Below, piece by piece: positions 6,680-13,893 of a DNA stretch of 38,725 nt; the stretch's first letter is position 1, and each line of letters opens with the position of its first letter. The stretch spans positions 1 through 38,725 of the forward strand of contig WPAF01000012.1 of assembly GCA_009772965.1 (NCBI GenBank), written 5' to 3'. This stretch comes from Candidatus Saganbacteria bacterium (GTDB lineage Bacteria; Margulisbacteria; WOR-1; XYC2-FULL-46-14; WPAF01). The position numbers were made by a program, and so were the translations under genes. The notes under the pieces are model-generated. The model was not told the origin of the DNA, did not search any database, and was given only the letters and a program-made list of their open reading frames with translations.

Positions 6680-8062
6680 ATGATTAAATTTGGAACCGAT
6701 GGCTGGCGGGCGGTAATTTCCGACGAGTTTACTTTTGCCAACGTAAAAAAAGTAGCGGTAGCGATTGCCCATTATATCCATAACCATAAGTTAAACAGCA
6801 AGCCGATAATTATTGGCTATGATGCCAGGTTTTTGGCGGACAAGTTTGCCGAAGCGATTGCCGCGGTTATGGAAGCCGCGGGCATTGATTGTTTCCTTTG
6901 CCAGAGGGATACGCCAACCCCGGTTATCGCCTGGGAAGTAAAAGACCTCTCTGCCTGCGGCGCGGTAGTGTTAACCGCATCGCACAATCCGCCCCAATAC
7001 TGCGGGATAAAATTTATTCCCCATTATTCCGGTCCTGCCAACCAAGAGATTACCAAAGAAATTGAAAACAATTTATCTTTGCCGCCAATTGCTGCGGGAA
7101 AAAAAGGCAAGCTTGAAAGGTTTGAGCCCAAGCAGAGATACTTTAAATATATTGAAAAGTTTTTTGATGTGGAGTCAATAAAAAAGGCAAAGTTGGAAAT
7201 TGTTGTCGATCCAATGTTTGGTTCCGGTCGCGGATATCTTGACGCGCTTTTAGAAAGCTACGGATGTAAGATTGAAGAAATCCATGGGGTGAGGGATGTT
7301 TTGTTTGGCGGGCAAAATCCTGAACCGGAAGAAGCAACTTTATCAGAGTTGGCCAGTAAAGTGAAAGAAACAAAATCCGCCTTAGGGCTGGCTTTGGATG
7401 GAGACGCGGATAGGTTTGGGGTGGTTGATGAGCTTGGAAAATTTTATTCAGCCAACCAGATGTTTGCGATCCTTTTTGAATATTTAGTTGCGGAAAAAGG
7501 TTATACCGGCTCAGTTGTGCGCTCTGTTGGCACCACGCATATGATTGACGCGATTGCCAAACTGCATAATATAAAAGTAAAAGAAACCCCGGTCGGGTTT
7601 AAACATATTGCGGATATAATGATGAAAGAAGATGTGATAATTGGCGGGGAGGAAAGCGGGGGAATCACGATTAAAGGGCATATTCCTGAAAAAGACGGCC
7701 TGCTGGCAAATGTTTTGGTAGTTGAAATGCTGGCTAAAAGAGGAAAGCCGTTATCAAGAATTTGGGAAGAGCTGGAGTTAAAGATTGGAAAATATGACTG
7801 CAGGAGAAATAAAATAAAACTTGAAGAGAATAAAAAATCAGAAGTTCTTGAAAAACTAAAAAATAATTTGCCCAAAGAAGTTTGCGGGGTTAAAGTAGCA
7901 GAGGTTAATACGATAGACGGGGTTAAAATTATTTTAGCGGACGGGAGCTGGTTTTTAATCAGGCCTTCGGGCACCGAGCCGCTTGTCCGGCTTTATATCG
8001 AATCAAAAGATAAAGCAGATATAATAGAGAAGTTTTGTTATAATCTAATTGGAGGAACTTAA
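6680..8062 (+). CDS. Phosphoglucomutase/phosphomannomutase family protein
   Basis: This is an alpha-D-phosphohexomutase that interconverts the 1- and 6-phosphates of glucose, mannose or related sugars, feeding glycan and cell-envelope synthesis. All four family signatures are present: the phosphoserine loop TASHNPPQYCGIK near residue 100, the magnesium loop DGDADRFG near residue 240, the sugar-binding loop GGEESGG near residue 325, and the phosphate-binding RPSGTEPLVRLY near residue 435. Its length of 460 aa is normal. Substrate specificity cannot be read from these motifs. pyrR begins one base after the stop, so the two form an operon. Confidence 0.93.
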   Translation: MIKFGTDGWRAVISDEFTFANVKKVAVAIAHYIHNHKLNSKPIIIGYDARFLADKFAEAIAAVMEAAGIDCFLCQRDTPTPVIAWEVKDLSACGAVVLTASHNPPQYCGIKFIPHYSGPANQEITKEIENNLSLPPIAAGKKGKLERFEPKQRYFKYIEKFFDVESIKKAKLEIVVDPMFGSGRGYLDALLESYGCKIEEIHGVRDVLFGGQNPEPEEATLSELASKVKETKSALGLALDGDADRFGVVDELGKFYSANQMFAILFEYLVAEKGYTGSVVRSVGTTHMIDAIAKLHNIKVKETPVGFKHIADIMMKEDVIIGGEESGGITIKGHIPEKDGLLANVLVVEMLAKRGKPLSRIWEELELKIGKYDCRRNKIKLEENKKSEVLEKLKNNLPKEVCGVKVAEVNTIDGVKIILADGSWFLIRPSGTEPLVRLYIESKDKADIIEKFCYNLIGGT

Positions 8063-8063
8063 C

Positions 8064-8603
8064 ATGACAAAAGAAAATGTAAGGATTGTGATGGACGAGG
8101 TGGAAATCAATCGGGCGTTAAACAGGATCGCGCATGAAATAATTGAGGCCAACAAAGGCGCCCATGATTTGCTTTTGGTGGGCATTATGAACAGGGGCGT
8201 TCCGCTTGCAAAAAGGATAGCTAAGATAATTGATAAAACCGAAAGGCTGACTGTTCCGGCGGGAGCGCTTGATGTTTCATTGTACAGGGATGATTTATCC
8301 AAAAAAGGGGAATATATTACAGTAAGGAAATCCGAGATCCCTTTTTCAGTTGACGATAAAGTTGTGATCCTTGTAGATGATGTGATATTCGCCGGGCGCA
8401 CTGTGCGCGCCGCACTAGACGGGCTCAAGGATTACGGCCGCGCGGCAAAAGTACAGCTGGTAGCTCTTGTTGACCGCGGCCACCGCGAACTGCCGATCCA
8501 CCCCAATTACACGGGCAAAGTTATCCCCACGGCTAAAAAAGAAGAGGTAAAGGTTGAGGTTTTGGAAATAGATGGGGCGGATAGGGTATATATAAAATCC
8601 TAA
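8064..8603 (+). CDS. pyrR: PyrR: pyrimidine operon regulator / uracil phosphoribosyltransferase
   Basis: The protein has about 179 residues from the ATG at 8064. GGAGG at 8051-8055 supports this start rather than the TTG at 8049. It carries the PRPP-binding loop ILVDDVIFAGRTVRAALD and the PyrR-typical VDRGHRELPIHPNYTGK. PyrR enzymes make UMP from uracil and PRPP; many also bind pyr leader RNA and cause attenuation when UMP or UTP is high. No pyr biosynthetic gene or PyrR-binding leader is seen nearby, so the enzymatic salvage role is the safer statement here. It is co-transcribed with the upstream mutase and is the last ordinary gene before the repeat-rich island. Confidence 0.92.
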   Translation: MTKENVRIVMDEVEINRALNRIAHEIIEANKGAHDLLLVGIMNRGVPLAKRIAKIIDKTERLTVPAGALDVSLYRDDLSKKGEYITVRKSEIPFSVDDKVVILVDDVIFAGRTVRAALDGLKDYGRAAKVQLVALVDRGHRELPIHPNYTGKVIPTAKKEEVKVEVLEIDGADRVYIKS

Positions 8604-8735
8604 AGACCTAAAGCCTGCCTGCCGGCAGGCAGGTCCGAAATTTCGAACATGGTATCACTTCGTGATATTATAAAATATAATAATCGCCGATAGGCGATAC
8701 AATGTTAGGATTTAGGAAATTCGGATTTCGGATTT
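8604..8735. repeat. Island repeat copy A: palindrome, octamer run and two opposed hairpin units
   Basis: It contains the perfect 20-bp palindrome CCTGCCTGCCGGCAGGCAGG at 8614-8633. A forward hairpin unit follows, with stem TATCAC/GTGATA at 8653-8667. Then comes an inverted unit with stem ATCGCC/GGCGAT at 8683-8698, followed by reversed TCCTAA/TCCGAA octamers at 8704-8732. This fills the first half of the 300-bp gap after pyrR. Confidence 0.8.
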
Positions 8736-8751
8736 TTGTTTCAAAATATGC

Positions 8752-8781
8752 TTGCTTTTCAAAAAATATTCTGTGTATAAT
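8752..8781 (+). promoter_or_regulatory. Promoter, duplicated copy 1
   Basis: TTGCTT at 8752-8757 and TATAAT at 8776-8781 have an 18-bp spacer. The surrounding ~48 bp are nearly identical to those at 10485-10527, where the spacer is 16 bp. This copy would drive the small remnant frame at 8803 and the MntA/HEPN pair. Confidence 0.55.
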
Positions 8782-8802
8782 AACCCTTAGGTAATATAGT
8801 TT

Positions 8803-8889
8803 ATGGCAGAAGACAAAACAAATAAATTATTAAATACATATGGACAAGCTTGGTGCGCATCTGCTCGTTCCGCGTGCGGCTTGAGATAG
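8803..8889 (+). pseudogene. 28-aa open frame, probably the 5' stub of a broken gene
   Basis: An ATG 21 nt after the -10 box opens a 28-residue frame starting MAEDKTNKLLNTYGQAW. From there it runs into the 37-bp repeat at 8844-8880, which supplies the rest of the codons and the stop. Sequence before the repeat looks coding and sequence within it does not, so this is likely a truncated gene whose remainder was lost at the repeat. Not recognised. Confidence 0.35.
8844..8880. repeat. 37-bp direct repeat, left copy
   Basis: It begins ACAAGCTTGGTGCGCATC and runs to a CCGCGTGCGG end. A diverged second copy lies at 9929-9965. The two bracket the module MntA, HEPN and the Cys-containing small protein. 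Confidence 0.7.
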
Positions 8890-8905
8890 GATTTATTAGA
8901 ACTTT

Positions 8906-9244
8906 ATGAGCAAAACTGGATTAAAAATAATAGAAGAAGAATTGAGAAATATTTCGCAGCGCATAGCAAAGAGAATTAATCCAAAACGTTTAATACTTTT
9001 TGGCTCTCGAGCCGCCGGTCAAGCAAAACCGGATAGCGACATTGATCTATGCGTTATTGAGGATAATATGGTTGACAAGAGCGAAGAATTTATTAAAATT
9101 CGAAAAGTATTAGAAGATTCTATCATTCCCTTGGATATATTAATATTTAACAAAAATGAATTTGACAAGCGCAAGGACATTTGGGGAACAGTTCAATATG
9201 AAATAGATAAAAATGGTAAAATATTATATGAACGAAGAGATTAA
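8906..9244 (+). CDS. MntA-type minimal nucleotidyltransferase, antitoxin of a MNT-HEPN pair
   Basis: A 112-aa minimal nucleotidyltransferase of the polymerase-beta fold. The catalytic pattern GS-x10-DxD is complete (FGSRAAGQ then DSDIDL), with a third acidic residue expected at DILIF. In characterised MNT-HEPN systems such a protein adenylylates the HEPN toxin and inactivates it. The downstream HEPN gene overlaps it by up to 32 bases, so they are translated together. There is no clear Shine-Dalgarno; the region upstream has TATTAGAACTTT close to the ATG. It heads the first module of the island. Confidence 0.88.
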   Translation: MSKTGLKIIEEELRNISQRIAKRINPKRLILFGSRAAGQAKPDSDIDLCVIEDNMVDKSEEFIKIRKVLEDSIIPLDILIFNKNEFDKRKDIWGTVQYEIDKNGKILYERRD

Positions 9245-9614
9245 CGCAGAAAAAGTAAAAGTAATTCAAGAATGGGCGGATAGAGCAAAAGACGATCTTG
9301 AATCAGCCGAGATAATATTAAAAGAAAGTGACAATTATGAAATATCAACTTATCATTCTCATCAAGCAATTGAAAAGATTATAAAAACGGCTTTGTTAAA
9401 AAAAGGAGAAAAGTTTAAATTTATCCATGATTTGAACATTCTTTTTCAGCAATTAATGGGGGGGAAGGCAGATCTAAGTATAGTTGAGAAAATCTCTTAT
9501 GTTAATTCATTGTATCCAATGTTGAGATATCCTGCCGGCGATAAAATAACAAAAGAACAAGCGAAAAAATCACTGGCGATTGCTAATCAAGTTTTTGAGT
9601 TAATTAACTTTTAG
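9228..9614 (+). CDS. HEPN-domain protein, predicted toxin partner
   Basis: This is a HEPN protein of the PF05168 type, with WADRAKDDLESAE near the start, then YHSHQAIEKIIKTALLKKG and the FIHDLNILF block. HEPN proteins are helical bundles; many are RNases toxic to the cell unless paired with an MNT antitoxin. The canonical RX4-6H RNase motif of the HepT subgroup is not obvious here, so nuclease activity is uncertain. The start is placed at the ATG at 9228 because family members begin close to this point; the ATG at 9213 is an alternative. It overlaps the MNT gene, as usual for such pairs. Confidence 0.85.
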   Translation: MNEEINAEKVKVIQEWADRAKDDLESAEIILKESDNYEISTYHSHQAIEKIIKTALLKKGEKFKFIHDLNILFQQLMGGKADLSIVEKISYVNSLYPMLRYPAGDKITKEQAKKSLAIANQVFELINF

Positions 9615-9636
9615 TAAAAATTAGTAAGGTTTTAAT

Positions 9637-9912
9637 ATGGGAAAAGAAAAATTGGGATTCAAATACGAACGCAAACGGATAAAAAGAGATAGAGAACTGC
9701 CCCCTCTTTGCGCGGATTATGAACCGGGTGATACGAGAAGCTGTAAAAAAGCGAATGTCTGTAAAAACGCAACATATAACCTGCCAGAGCAGGCCATGGG
9801 GAGTTGCTACGGAGGAACGAAAGAATCAGAGATAGAGGGCAGGAAAGGCAAGATAGAATTGGAAGCGCGTAGGAAATCCTATTTAAGGAATATGAATAAA
9901 GAGGTGTGTTAG
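9637..9912 (+). CDS. Uncharacterised 91-aa basic protein with clustered cysteines
   Basis: I do not recognise this gene. The predicted protein is very basic at both ends. It has cysteines at CADY, SCKKANVC, CKN-type spacing and GSCYGG in the middle, then a final Cys as last residue. The cluster could bind a metal, but no known zinc-finger spacing fits cleanly. It begins 22 nt after the HEPN stop and lies between the same pair of 37-bp repeats, so it travels with the MNT-HEPN module. Upstream AAGG at 9627-9630 is a weak ribosome binding site. Confidence 0.6.
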   Translation: MGKEKLGFKYERKRIKRDRELPPLCADYEPGDTRSCKKANVCKNATYNLPEQAMGSCYGGTKESEIEGRKGKIELEARRKSYLRNMNKEVC

Positions 9913-9928
9913 GAGAGGTATTATGATA

Positions 9929-9965
9929 ACAAGCTTGGTGCGCATCCGCTCATTCCGCATATGCT
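9929..9965. repeat. 37-bp direct repeat, right copy
   Basis: It is a diverged copy of 8844-8880: the first 18 bases are the same, with scattered changes after that (CTCATTCCGCAT against CTCGTTCCGCGT). It closes the MNT/HEPN/Cys-protein module. Confidence 0.7.
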
Positions 9966-10053
9966 AAACTCCTGAAAAAAACTCCTAAAGTCCTAAAGCC
10001 TGCCTGCCGGCAGGCAGGTCCGAAAATCCCAACTATGAGTCGCCTTTGGCGAC
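9966..10053. repeat. Island repeat copy B: octamers, palindrome and forward hairpin
   Basis: Octamers of the CTCCTAAA type run from 9981. The 20-bp palindrome follows at 9999-10018, then the hairpin GTCGCC-TTT-GGCGAC at 10039-10053. A TATAAT box sits 10 nt further on. Together with the inverted copy at 10433-10478 it brackets the S23-like gene. Confidence 0.8.
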
Positions 10054-10063
10054 ATTTATATAG

Positions 10064-10069
10064 TATAAT
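10064..10069 (+). promoter_or_regulatory. -10 box of the S23-like gene, leaderless arrangement
   Basis: TATAAT ends 8 nt before the ATG at 10078. With a normal start site the transcript would begin within a few bases of the ATG. Confidence 0.5.
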
Positions 10070-10077
10070 CCAAGGGA

Positions 10078-10431
10078 ATGAAAAAATACGATCTTAGGGA
10101 AAGAAGCTATGGATTTTCGTTAGAGTTAGTTAAGTTTTTAAACAATTTATCTTTATCTAAGCTTTCAATGTTATTAATAAGCCAGTTAATAAGATCCGGA
10201 ACTTCAATTGGGGCGAACATAGAAGAAGCGGATTCTTCGCCGACTAGAAAGGACTATAAATACAAAATGGTAGTGGCAAAAAAAGAAGCGGCAGAAACTA
10301 AATATTGGATAAGGTTAATAATTGAGTCGGGTGCTTTGAAAAATGATAACAACATCATTAAAGCCAACGAATTGTTAGATGAAGCTAATCAATTATTGAA
10401 AATATTAGGAAGTATTGTTATAAAATTATAA
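10078..10431 (+). CDS. Four-helix-bundle protein of the S23 / 23S-rRNA-intervening-sequence family
   Basis: A 117-aa all-helical protein of the TIGR02436/PF05635 family. The signature SQLIRSGTSIGANIEEAD lies at residues ~38-56, followed by KDYKYKMVVAKKEAAETKYWI. The family is named for proteins encoded in 23S rRNA intervening sequences, but most members stand alone in chromosomes, form pentamers and have unknown function. The same fold serves as the accessory protein of diversity-generating retroelements; no reverse transcriptase is seen here. The gene is a one-gene module between inverted repeat copies B and C. A degenerate relative lies at 36476-36770. Confidence 0.9.
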   Translation: MKKYDLRERSYGFSLELVKFLNNLSLSKLSMLLISQLIRSGTSIGANIEEADSSPTRKDYKYKMVVAKKEAAETKYWIRLIIESGALKNDNNIIKANELLDEANQLLKILGSIVIKL

Positions 10432-10432
10432 T

Positions 10433-10478
10433 ATTGCGGAGCAATTCCAAGTTGGGATTTCGGAACTTAGGATTTGGG
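10433..10478. repeat. Island repeat copy C: inverted hairpin unit
   Basis: ATTGC-GGA-GCAAT at 10433-10445 is followed by octamers in reverse orientation. It is the mirror image of copy B across the S23-like gene, and its left stem starts two bases after that gene's stop. Confidence 0.75.
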
Positions 10479-10498
10479 ATTTTTGTTTTAAAATATGC

Positions 10499-10526
10499 TT
10501 GCTTTTCAAAAAATATTCTGTATAAT
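10499..10526 (+). promoter_or_regulatory. Promoter, duplicated copy 2
   Basis: TTGCTT at 10499-10504 and TATAAT at 10521-10526 have a 16-bp spacer. It is nearly identical to the copy at 8752-8781. It would drive the fibre-like gene with a leader of ~120 nt; a second TATAAT at about 10619 lies closer to that gene. Confidence 0.5.
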
Positions 10527-10651
10527 AATCGGCAGGTTAAGTTTTAAGATGATTGTTGCCGAAGTTAATTTAGGTGAAATCCGCCGAAGTCAGTAGATAG
10601 ACGAAGGCTGATAAAATAGTATAATCGAATTATAATTTTGGGAGGGAAAAA

Positions 10652-12580
10652 ATGAAAAAATTGATCATAAACTTATTATTTGTTTTCTGCATGACTGTTT
10701 CGTTCTCTACTATGGTTTTTTCTTTGAGCACTACGCCAACAGGAGGTATCCCGACGCTTATCGGTGTTAGCGGTATTCTTTTAGATGAAAACCAAAAGCC
10801 AATCTCTACCTTACGGAAAGTTACTTTCTCATTGTATGACGTTGCGCAGGTAGGTGTTGGAAATTACGATTTTCAGGTAACTCAAGACATAAAGCCCGAT
10901 TCCAATGGGATATTTTTTACAAAACTAGATATTCCTAGAGCGATAGTTGATAAGCGTGGGCCGCTTTATTTGCAATTTGCTGTGGAGGGTGAGGTTGCCA
11001 CAACTAGGCAGGAGATACTTTCTGTGCCATATTCTTTAAATTCTTTGAATTCTTTAAAGTTAGAAGGGAAAAGCTTAAATGATATTAAAACTGATATTCA
11101 GCAAACAATGCCTGCAGCTGGAGATGCTGTTATAAAGAATCCTACGGCTAATCAAGTTATTGACGGACAAGGAGAACTGAAGGTTGTTAATCGATCATCA
11201 GCTAATAGCGCCTACGCAATCAGGGGGATAGCAGAAGAAGTAAATACAGGGGCAGTGTTAGGAGATAATACACAAAACAAGGGATATGGAGTGGTGGGGA
11301 GGAGCGATATCGGTGTTGGGGTTAGGGGAACATCAAGACTTGGAATCGGTGGTAGTTTTACAATTGCAGACTATAATGCTTCCAATTATTATACTACGAA
11401 TTCTAATTCGGTAATTGAATGTAAAAACTGGGGATTAGGAAGCGCAATCCTATTACAAAATTTAAATGTCAATTCTAGTGCCACGGCTTTGGATGTGGAG
11501 AACAAGGGGCTTGGAGGAGGTGGAAAGTTTTTAGTCAGCAATGCCGGTTCCTCCTCGACGGCTCTGGATGTGGTGAATAAAGGAAAGGGGCATACGCTAA
11601 AATTAATAGCCGATAATTCAGAAAGCACTGCATCGCCTCTTTATTTAGAAAATCAAGGAACTGGAAATGCTGCCCAGATCTTTTCGAATAGATCTGATTC
11701 TCCGGCTTTATTTGTCAAGGCAACGCGAAATGTAGGATTATTCCCTAAATCAGGTTATTTTGGCGGAAATGTTGATGTTGATGGTAATACTACGATTAAT
11801 GGAATAATTAGTCCAGCTATTATTCCCTCAGCTTTAACTCCTGGATCTGGTATGCCCGCCTTAAAAGTTGTTTCCAAAGATGTTACTTATCAACCCGCGC
11901 TCTCAGTTGTTGGCAATGTAAACATCGCAGGAGATACAAATCTTTCTGGTAATGCAAGTATTGCTAGTGCAAGTATTGCTAGTGCAAGTGTTACTAGTGC
12001 AAGTATCAAAAATATCAATGGAAGCACCACTTTTTCCGGAGATATTTATTCAACAAAATACATTAAAACGGATAGAACTTACCTTGCAAGTCAAGTTATC
12101 CCGAGTGGTGCATCAAGTGATGATGTTTATACTTTTGTAAGATATGGGACTGCCCAAAAAGCATTTTTTACACGAAAATCTGGAACAGGTGCAGGTATGT
12201 TTGGTTTTGGTGTAATTCCCTTAAATTTACCCCCTGGCTCAATAATAAAAGGGATGTATACAGAGTATAAGGCAACTAATAAAGGGGCAATTGGATTTTC
12301 TATTGAATGGCCGGTTTACAACAGAAGTGGAAATGACTTTACTGTACAATATGAATCAAGATGGTTTACCGGTGATAAATCAGGAGGGTATTATTTATTG
12401 ACTAGCGATAATGCTGCTAGCCCTGGCTGGTTCAATATAGATAATATTCCAGTAGAAAATAAAAATTTATATTTAAAGATATGGCTGAAGGATGACGATC
12501 AGGTTTCTTTGCCAGAGTTTTATACGGCAACAATTTTTTATGATGTTCCAGCTATCTATTATTACCAACCTGCACCTTGA
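10652..12580 (+). CDS. Large exported fibre-like protein with internal repeats
   Basis: Residues 1-26 form a signal peptide, so the 642-aa protein is exported. Residues ~35-130 look like a compact beta domain (ISGILLDENQKPI-like opening, YLQFAV). Residues ~165-400 carry repeats of the pattern ALDVxNKGxG followed by a short strand, recurring every ~30-35 residues, as in tail fibres and other elongated surface fibres. A run of SIASA repeats (residues ~435-450) follows, then a ~150-residue C-terminal domain rich in Tyr and Trp. GGGAGGG before the ATG is a good ribosome binding site, and a strong hairpin follows the stop. It is probably a surface adhesin or fibre. I do not recognise a named family, and it is much longer than its island neighbours. 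Confidence 0.75.
   Translation: MKKLIINLLFVFCMTVSFSTMVFSLSTTPTGGIPTLIGVSGILLDENQKPISTLRKVTFSLYDVAQVGVGNYDFQVTQDIKPDSNGIFFTKLDIPRAIVDKRGPLYLQFAVEGEVATTRQEILSVPYSLNSLNSLKLEGKSLNDIKTDIQQTMPAAGDAVIKNPTANQVIDGQGELKVVNRSSANSAYAIRGIAEEVNTGAVLGDNTQNKGYGVVGRSDIGVGVRGTSRLGIGGSFTIADYNASNYYTTNSNSVIECKNWGLGSAILLQNLNVNSSATALDVENKGLGGGGKFLVSNAGSSSTALDVVNKGKGHTLKLIADNSESTASPLYLENQGTGNAAQIFSNRSDSPALFVKATRNVGLFPKSGYFGGNVDVDGNTTINGIISPAIIPSALTPGSGMPALKVVSKDVTYQPALSVVGNVNIAGDTNLSGNASIASASIASASVTSASIKNINGSTTFSGDIYSTKYIKTDRTYLASQVIPSGASSDDVYTFVRYGTAQKAFFTRKSGTGAGMFGFGVIPLNLPPGSIIKGMYTEYKATNKGAIGFSIEWPVYNRSGNDFTVQYESRWFTGDKSGGYYLLTSDNAASPGWFNIDNIPVENKNLYLKIWLKDDDQVSLPEFYTATIFYDVPAIYYYQPAP
11954..12006. repeat. In-frame 15-bp tandem repeat in the fibre gene
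   Basis: GCAAGTATTGCTAGT occurs twice in perfect copies, then once with two changes (11984-11998), then starts a fourth time. Each unit encodes five residues (ASIAS). Copy number could vary by slippage without breaking the frame. Confidence 0.85.
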
Positions 12581-12596
12581 AATAGCATAAAATAAT

Positions 12597-12630
12597 AAGG
12601 GGCTTATGGGACAAACGCCATGAGCCCCTT
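12597..12630 (+). terminator. Long hairpin after the fibre gene
   Basis: AAGGGGCTTATGG pairs with CCATGAGCCCCTT (13 bp, one wobble) around an eight-base loop. It starts 16 nt after the stop. The T-run is short, so termination may be weak. The right arm, CCATGAGCCCC, recurs after other modules of the island at 14786 and 16235, where the left arm is partly or wholly lost. Confidence 0.65.
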
Positions 12631-12635
12631 TCGAC

Positions 12636-12846
12636 ACTAAACTCTAAATCCGAAAGTCCGAACAATGTATCACTGCGTGATATTTATAATATTAAAATCG
12701 CCATAAGGCGATACAATATTAGGATTTCGGAAATTCGGATTTAGGGCTTATATAAACTCCTAAAATCCTAAAGTCCTAAACCTGCCTGCCGGTTTACCCG
12801 CCGGAGGAGGGCAGGCAAGCTCCGAACGTGGTATTGCCTTGCAATA
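12636..12846. repeat. Island repeat copy D: octamers, opposed hairpins and interrupted palindrome
   Basis: Forward octamers lead to hairpin TATCAC-TGC-GTGATA (12668-12682). An inverted unit with ATCGCC-ATAA-GGCGAT (12697-12712) and reversed octamers follows. A second forward octamer run (12755-12780) leads to the palindrome interrupted by an insert (12781-12818) and a last hairpin TATTGC-CTT-GCAATA (12832-12846). About 110 bp around the two opposed hairpins are nearly identical to copy F. This accounts for most of the 400-bp gap. Confidence 0.8.
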
Positions 12847-12984
12847 ATTAAAAGCCCAATCCCAAAACGCTAAGAAGACATAGGCGCAGGATGGCAAGAG
12901 TGAGAAATTGAGCCAAAACGCGCGCCTTGCTGTGTACGGTTTATTATGATAAAATATAAAATAATAAACGCAGAGGAGAAAATT

Positions 12985-13206
12985 ATGCCGGACATTAAAA
13001 AAGGACACCCAGTATTTATTAGAGGATTAGTCTTGAAAAAACCAGCTGTTTTAGTTGATGCTGATGAATATGAAGGTATTAAGGAAACACTCGAAATCAT
13101 TTTTGAAGAACCGAATATATTAAGTAAATTGAAAGAAGCAGAAAAAGAGTTAAAAAAAGGCAAAGCAATCGGCTGGGCAAAGTTAAAAAATGAACTCAAA
13201 GTATAA
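12985..13206 (+). CDS. Antitoxin of a RelE/ParE-type pair (Phd/RelB-like)
   Basis: A small acidic-to-basic protein of 73 residues, with the start set at 12985 by GAGGAGA at 12973-12979. It begins with a strand-rich segment (HPVFIRGLVLKKPAVLV), then DADEYEGIKETLEII, as in Phd/YefM-like antitoxins. A charged helix (KEAEKELKKGKAIGW) follows, of the type that wraps the toxin. TATGAT at 12945-12950 is a likely -10. The toxin gene starts 17 bases before its stop. The role is inferred from size, position and pattern; such antitoxins usually repress their own promoter. Confidence 0.75.
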   Translation: MPDIKKGHPVFIRGLVLKKPAVLVDADEYEGIKETLEIIFEEPNILSKLKEAEKELKKGKAIGWAKLKNELKV

Positions 13207-13450
13207 TCTTATATTTTCAACTCAAGCAAGCAAGTTTTTAAAGAAATTAAAAGATAAAAAGTTATTAAATAGTATTATTGAAGAATTGGAATTAATAAGA
13301 GCCAATCCTTATGTTGGCAAATTTCTGCAGGGAGATCTTAAGGGGTATCATTCTTATAGAATAAGGACTTACAGGATTATTTATAAGATAATAAATAGTA
13401 ATCTTTTGGTATACATCGAACATATTTCTCATCGCAAAGAAAGTTATTGA
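13190..13450 (+). CDS. RelE/ParE-family toxin 1
   Basis: At 86 aa it is typical of RelE/ParE toxins. The fold markers are SKFLKKLKDKKL near the start, the central GYHSYRIRTYRIIYKI beta-hairpin with conserved arginines, and the closing HISHRKESY. Such toxins cleave ribosome-bound mRNA (RelE) or poison gyrase (ParE); the sequence does not settle which. It overlaps its antitoxin by 17 bases, so production is coupled. Confidence 0.9.
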   Translation: MNSKYNLIFSTQASKFLKKLKDKKLLNSIIEELELIRANPYVGKFLQGDLKGYHSYRIRTYRIIYKIINSNLLVYIEHISHRKESY

Positions 13451-13457
13451 TACGCAT

Positions 13458-13583
13458 GCCATGGATCCCCCAACAATAAAAAAGGCATAGCCTGCCCTCC
13501 TCTGCCTCCGCCTCCGGCGGACAAGTCCGGCAGATAAATCCGGCGGGCTTGTCCGCCGCTGGAGGATAAACCGGCAGGCAGGG
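13458..13583. repeat. Island repeat after toxin pair 1: boundary box and nested palindromes
   Basis: GCCATGGATCCCC at 13458-13470, eight bases after the toxin stop, is a variant of the CCATGAGCCCC box. CAACAATAAAAAAGGCATAG follows, shared exactly with 14179-14198. Then comes a ~90-bp GC-rich nested palindrome. Its inner 50 bp (13499-13548) are identical to 17258-17307. Confidence 0.75.
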
Positions 13584-13680
13584 CTCATTGAATAAAGTGG
13601 CTGACAAATAATGTTTCTCAAGTATACTAAATATATGGTAAAATTAAATAGTAAAATAATTGAAAAGGAGTTGATAATAA

Positions 13681-13893
13681 ATGACACCAGCTGAAGCTCG
13701 GGCAGAGGTTTTTTTGACCGCCTTTAAGTCTCTTAATCATAATGATCAAGAAACATTTTTCTCCAAACTCTTTAAAAATACCCGCCTAAGAGAAGATATT
13801 ATTGACTTAGCAATAGCCGAAGATAAAAAATATGAGAGAACAAAATCATTTTCAGAAGTTGTTGCCGAAATTAAAGAAAAGCGCAGGAAATGA
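13681..13893 (+). CDS. Small antitoxin-like protein, pair 2
   Basis: A 70-residue mostly helical protein beginning MTPAEARAEVFLTAFKSL, with a Lys/Arg-rich end (AEIKEKRRK). It has AAAGGAG upstream as a good ribosome binding site and overlaps the RelE-like toxin by four bases (ATGA). Its family is not clear to me; the antitoxin role is inferred from position, size and overlap. Confidence 0.75.
   Translation: MTPAEARAEVFLTAFKSLNHNDQETFFSKLFKNTRLREDIIDLAIAEDKKYERTKSFSEVVAEIKEKRRK

Noticed and set aside
8049-8063. TTG start for pyrR
   Set aside because: The bases are the Shine-Dalgarno region itself; ATG at 8064 has correct spacing.
10078-10431. Diversity-generating retroelement accessory protein
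   Set aside because: The S23-like fold is shared with such accessory proteins, but there is no reverse transcriptase or template/variable repeat pair nearby.
12760-13199. Minus-strand open frames over copy D and the antitoxin
   Set aside because: They depend on repeat sequence and the antisense of a supported gene; no ribosome binding site.
13292-13687. Minus-strand open frame of 131 codons
   Set aside because: It is antisense to toxin 1 and the GC-rich nested palindrome; composition follows the repeat (RRRRQRRAG-like), not a protein.
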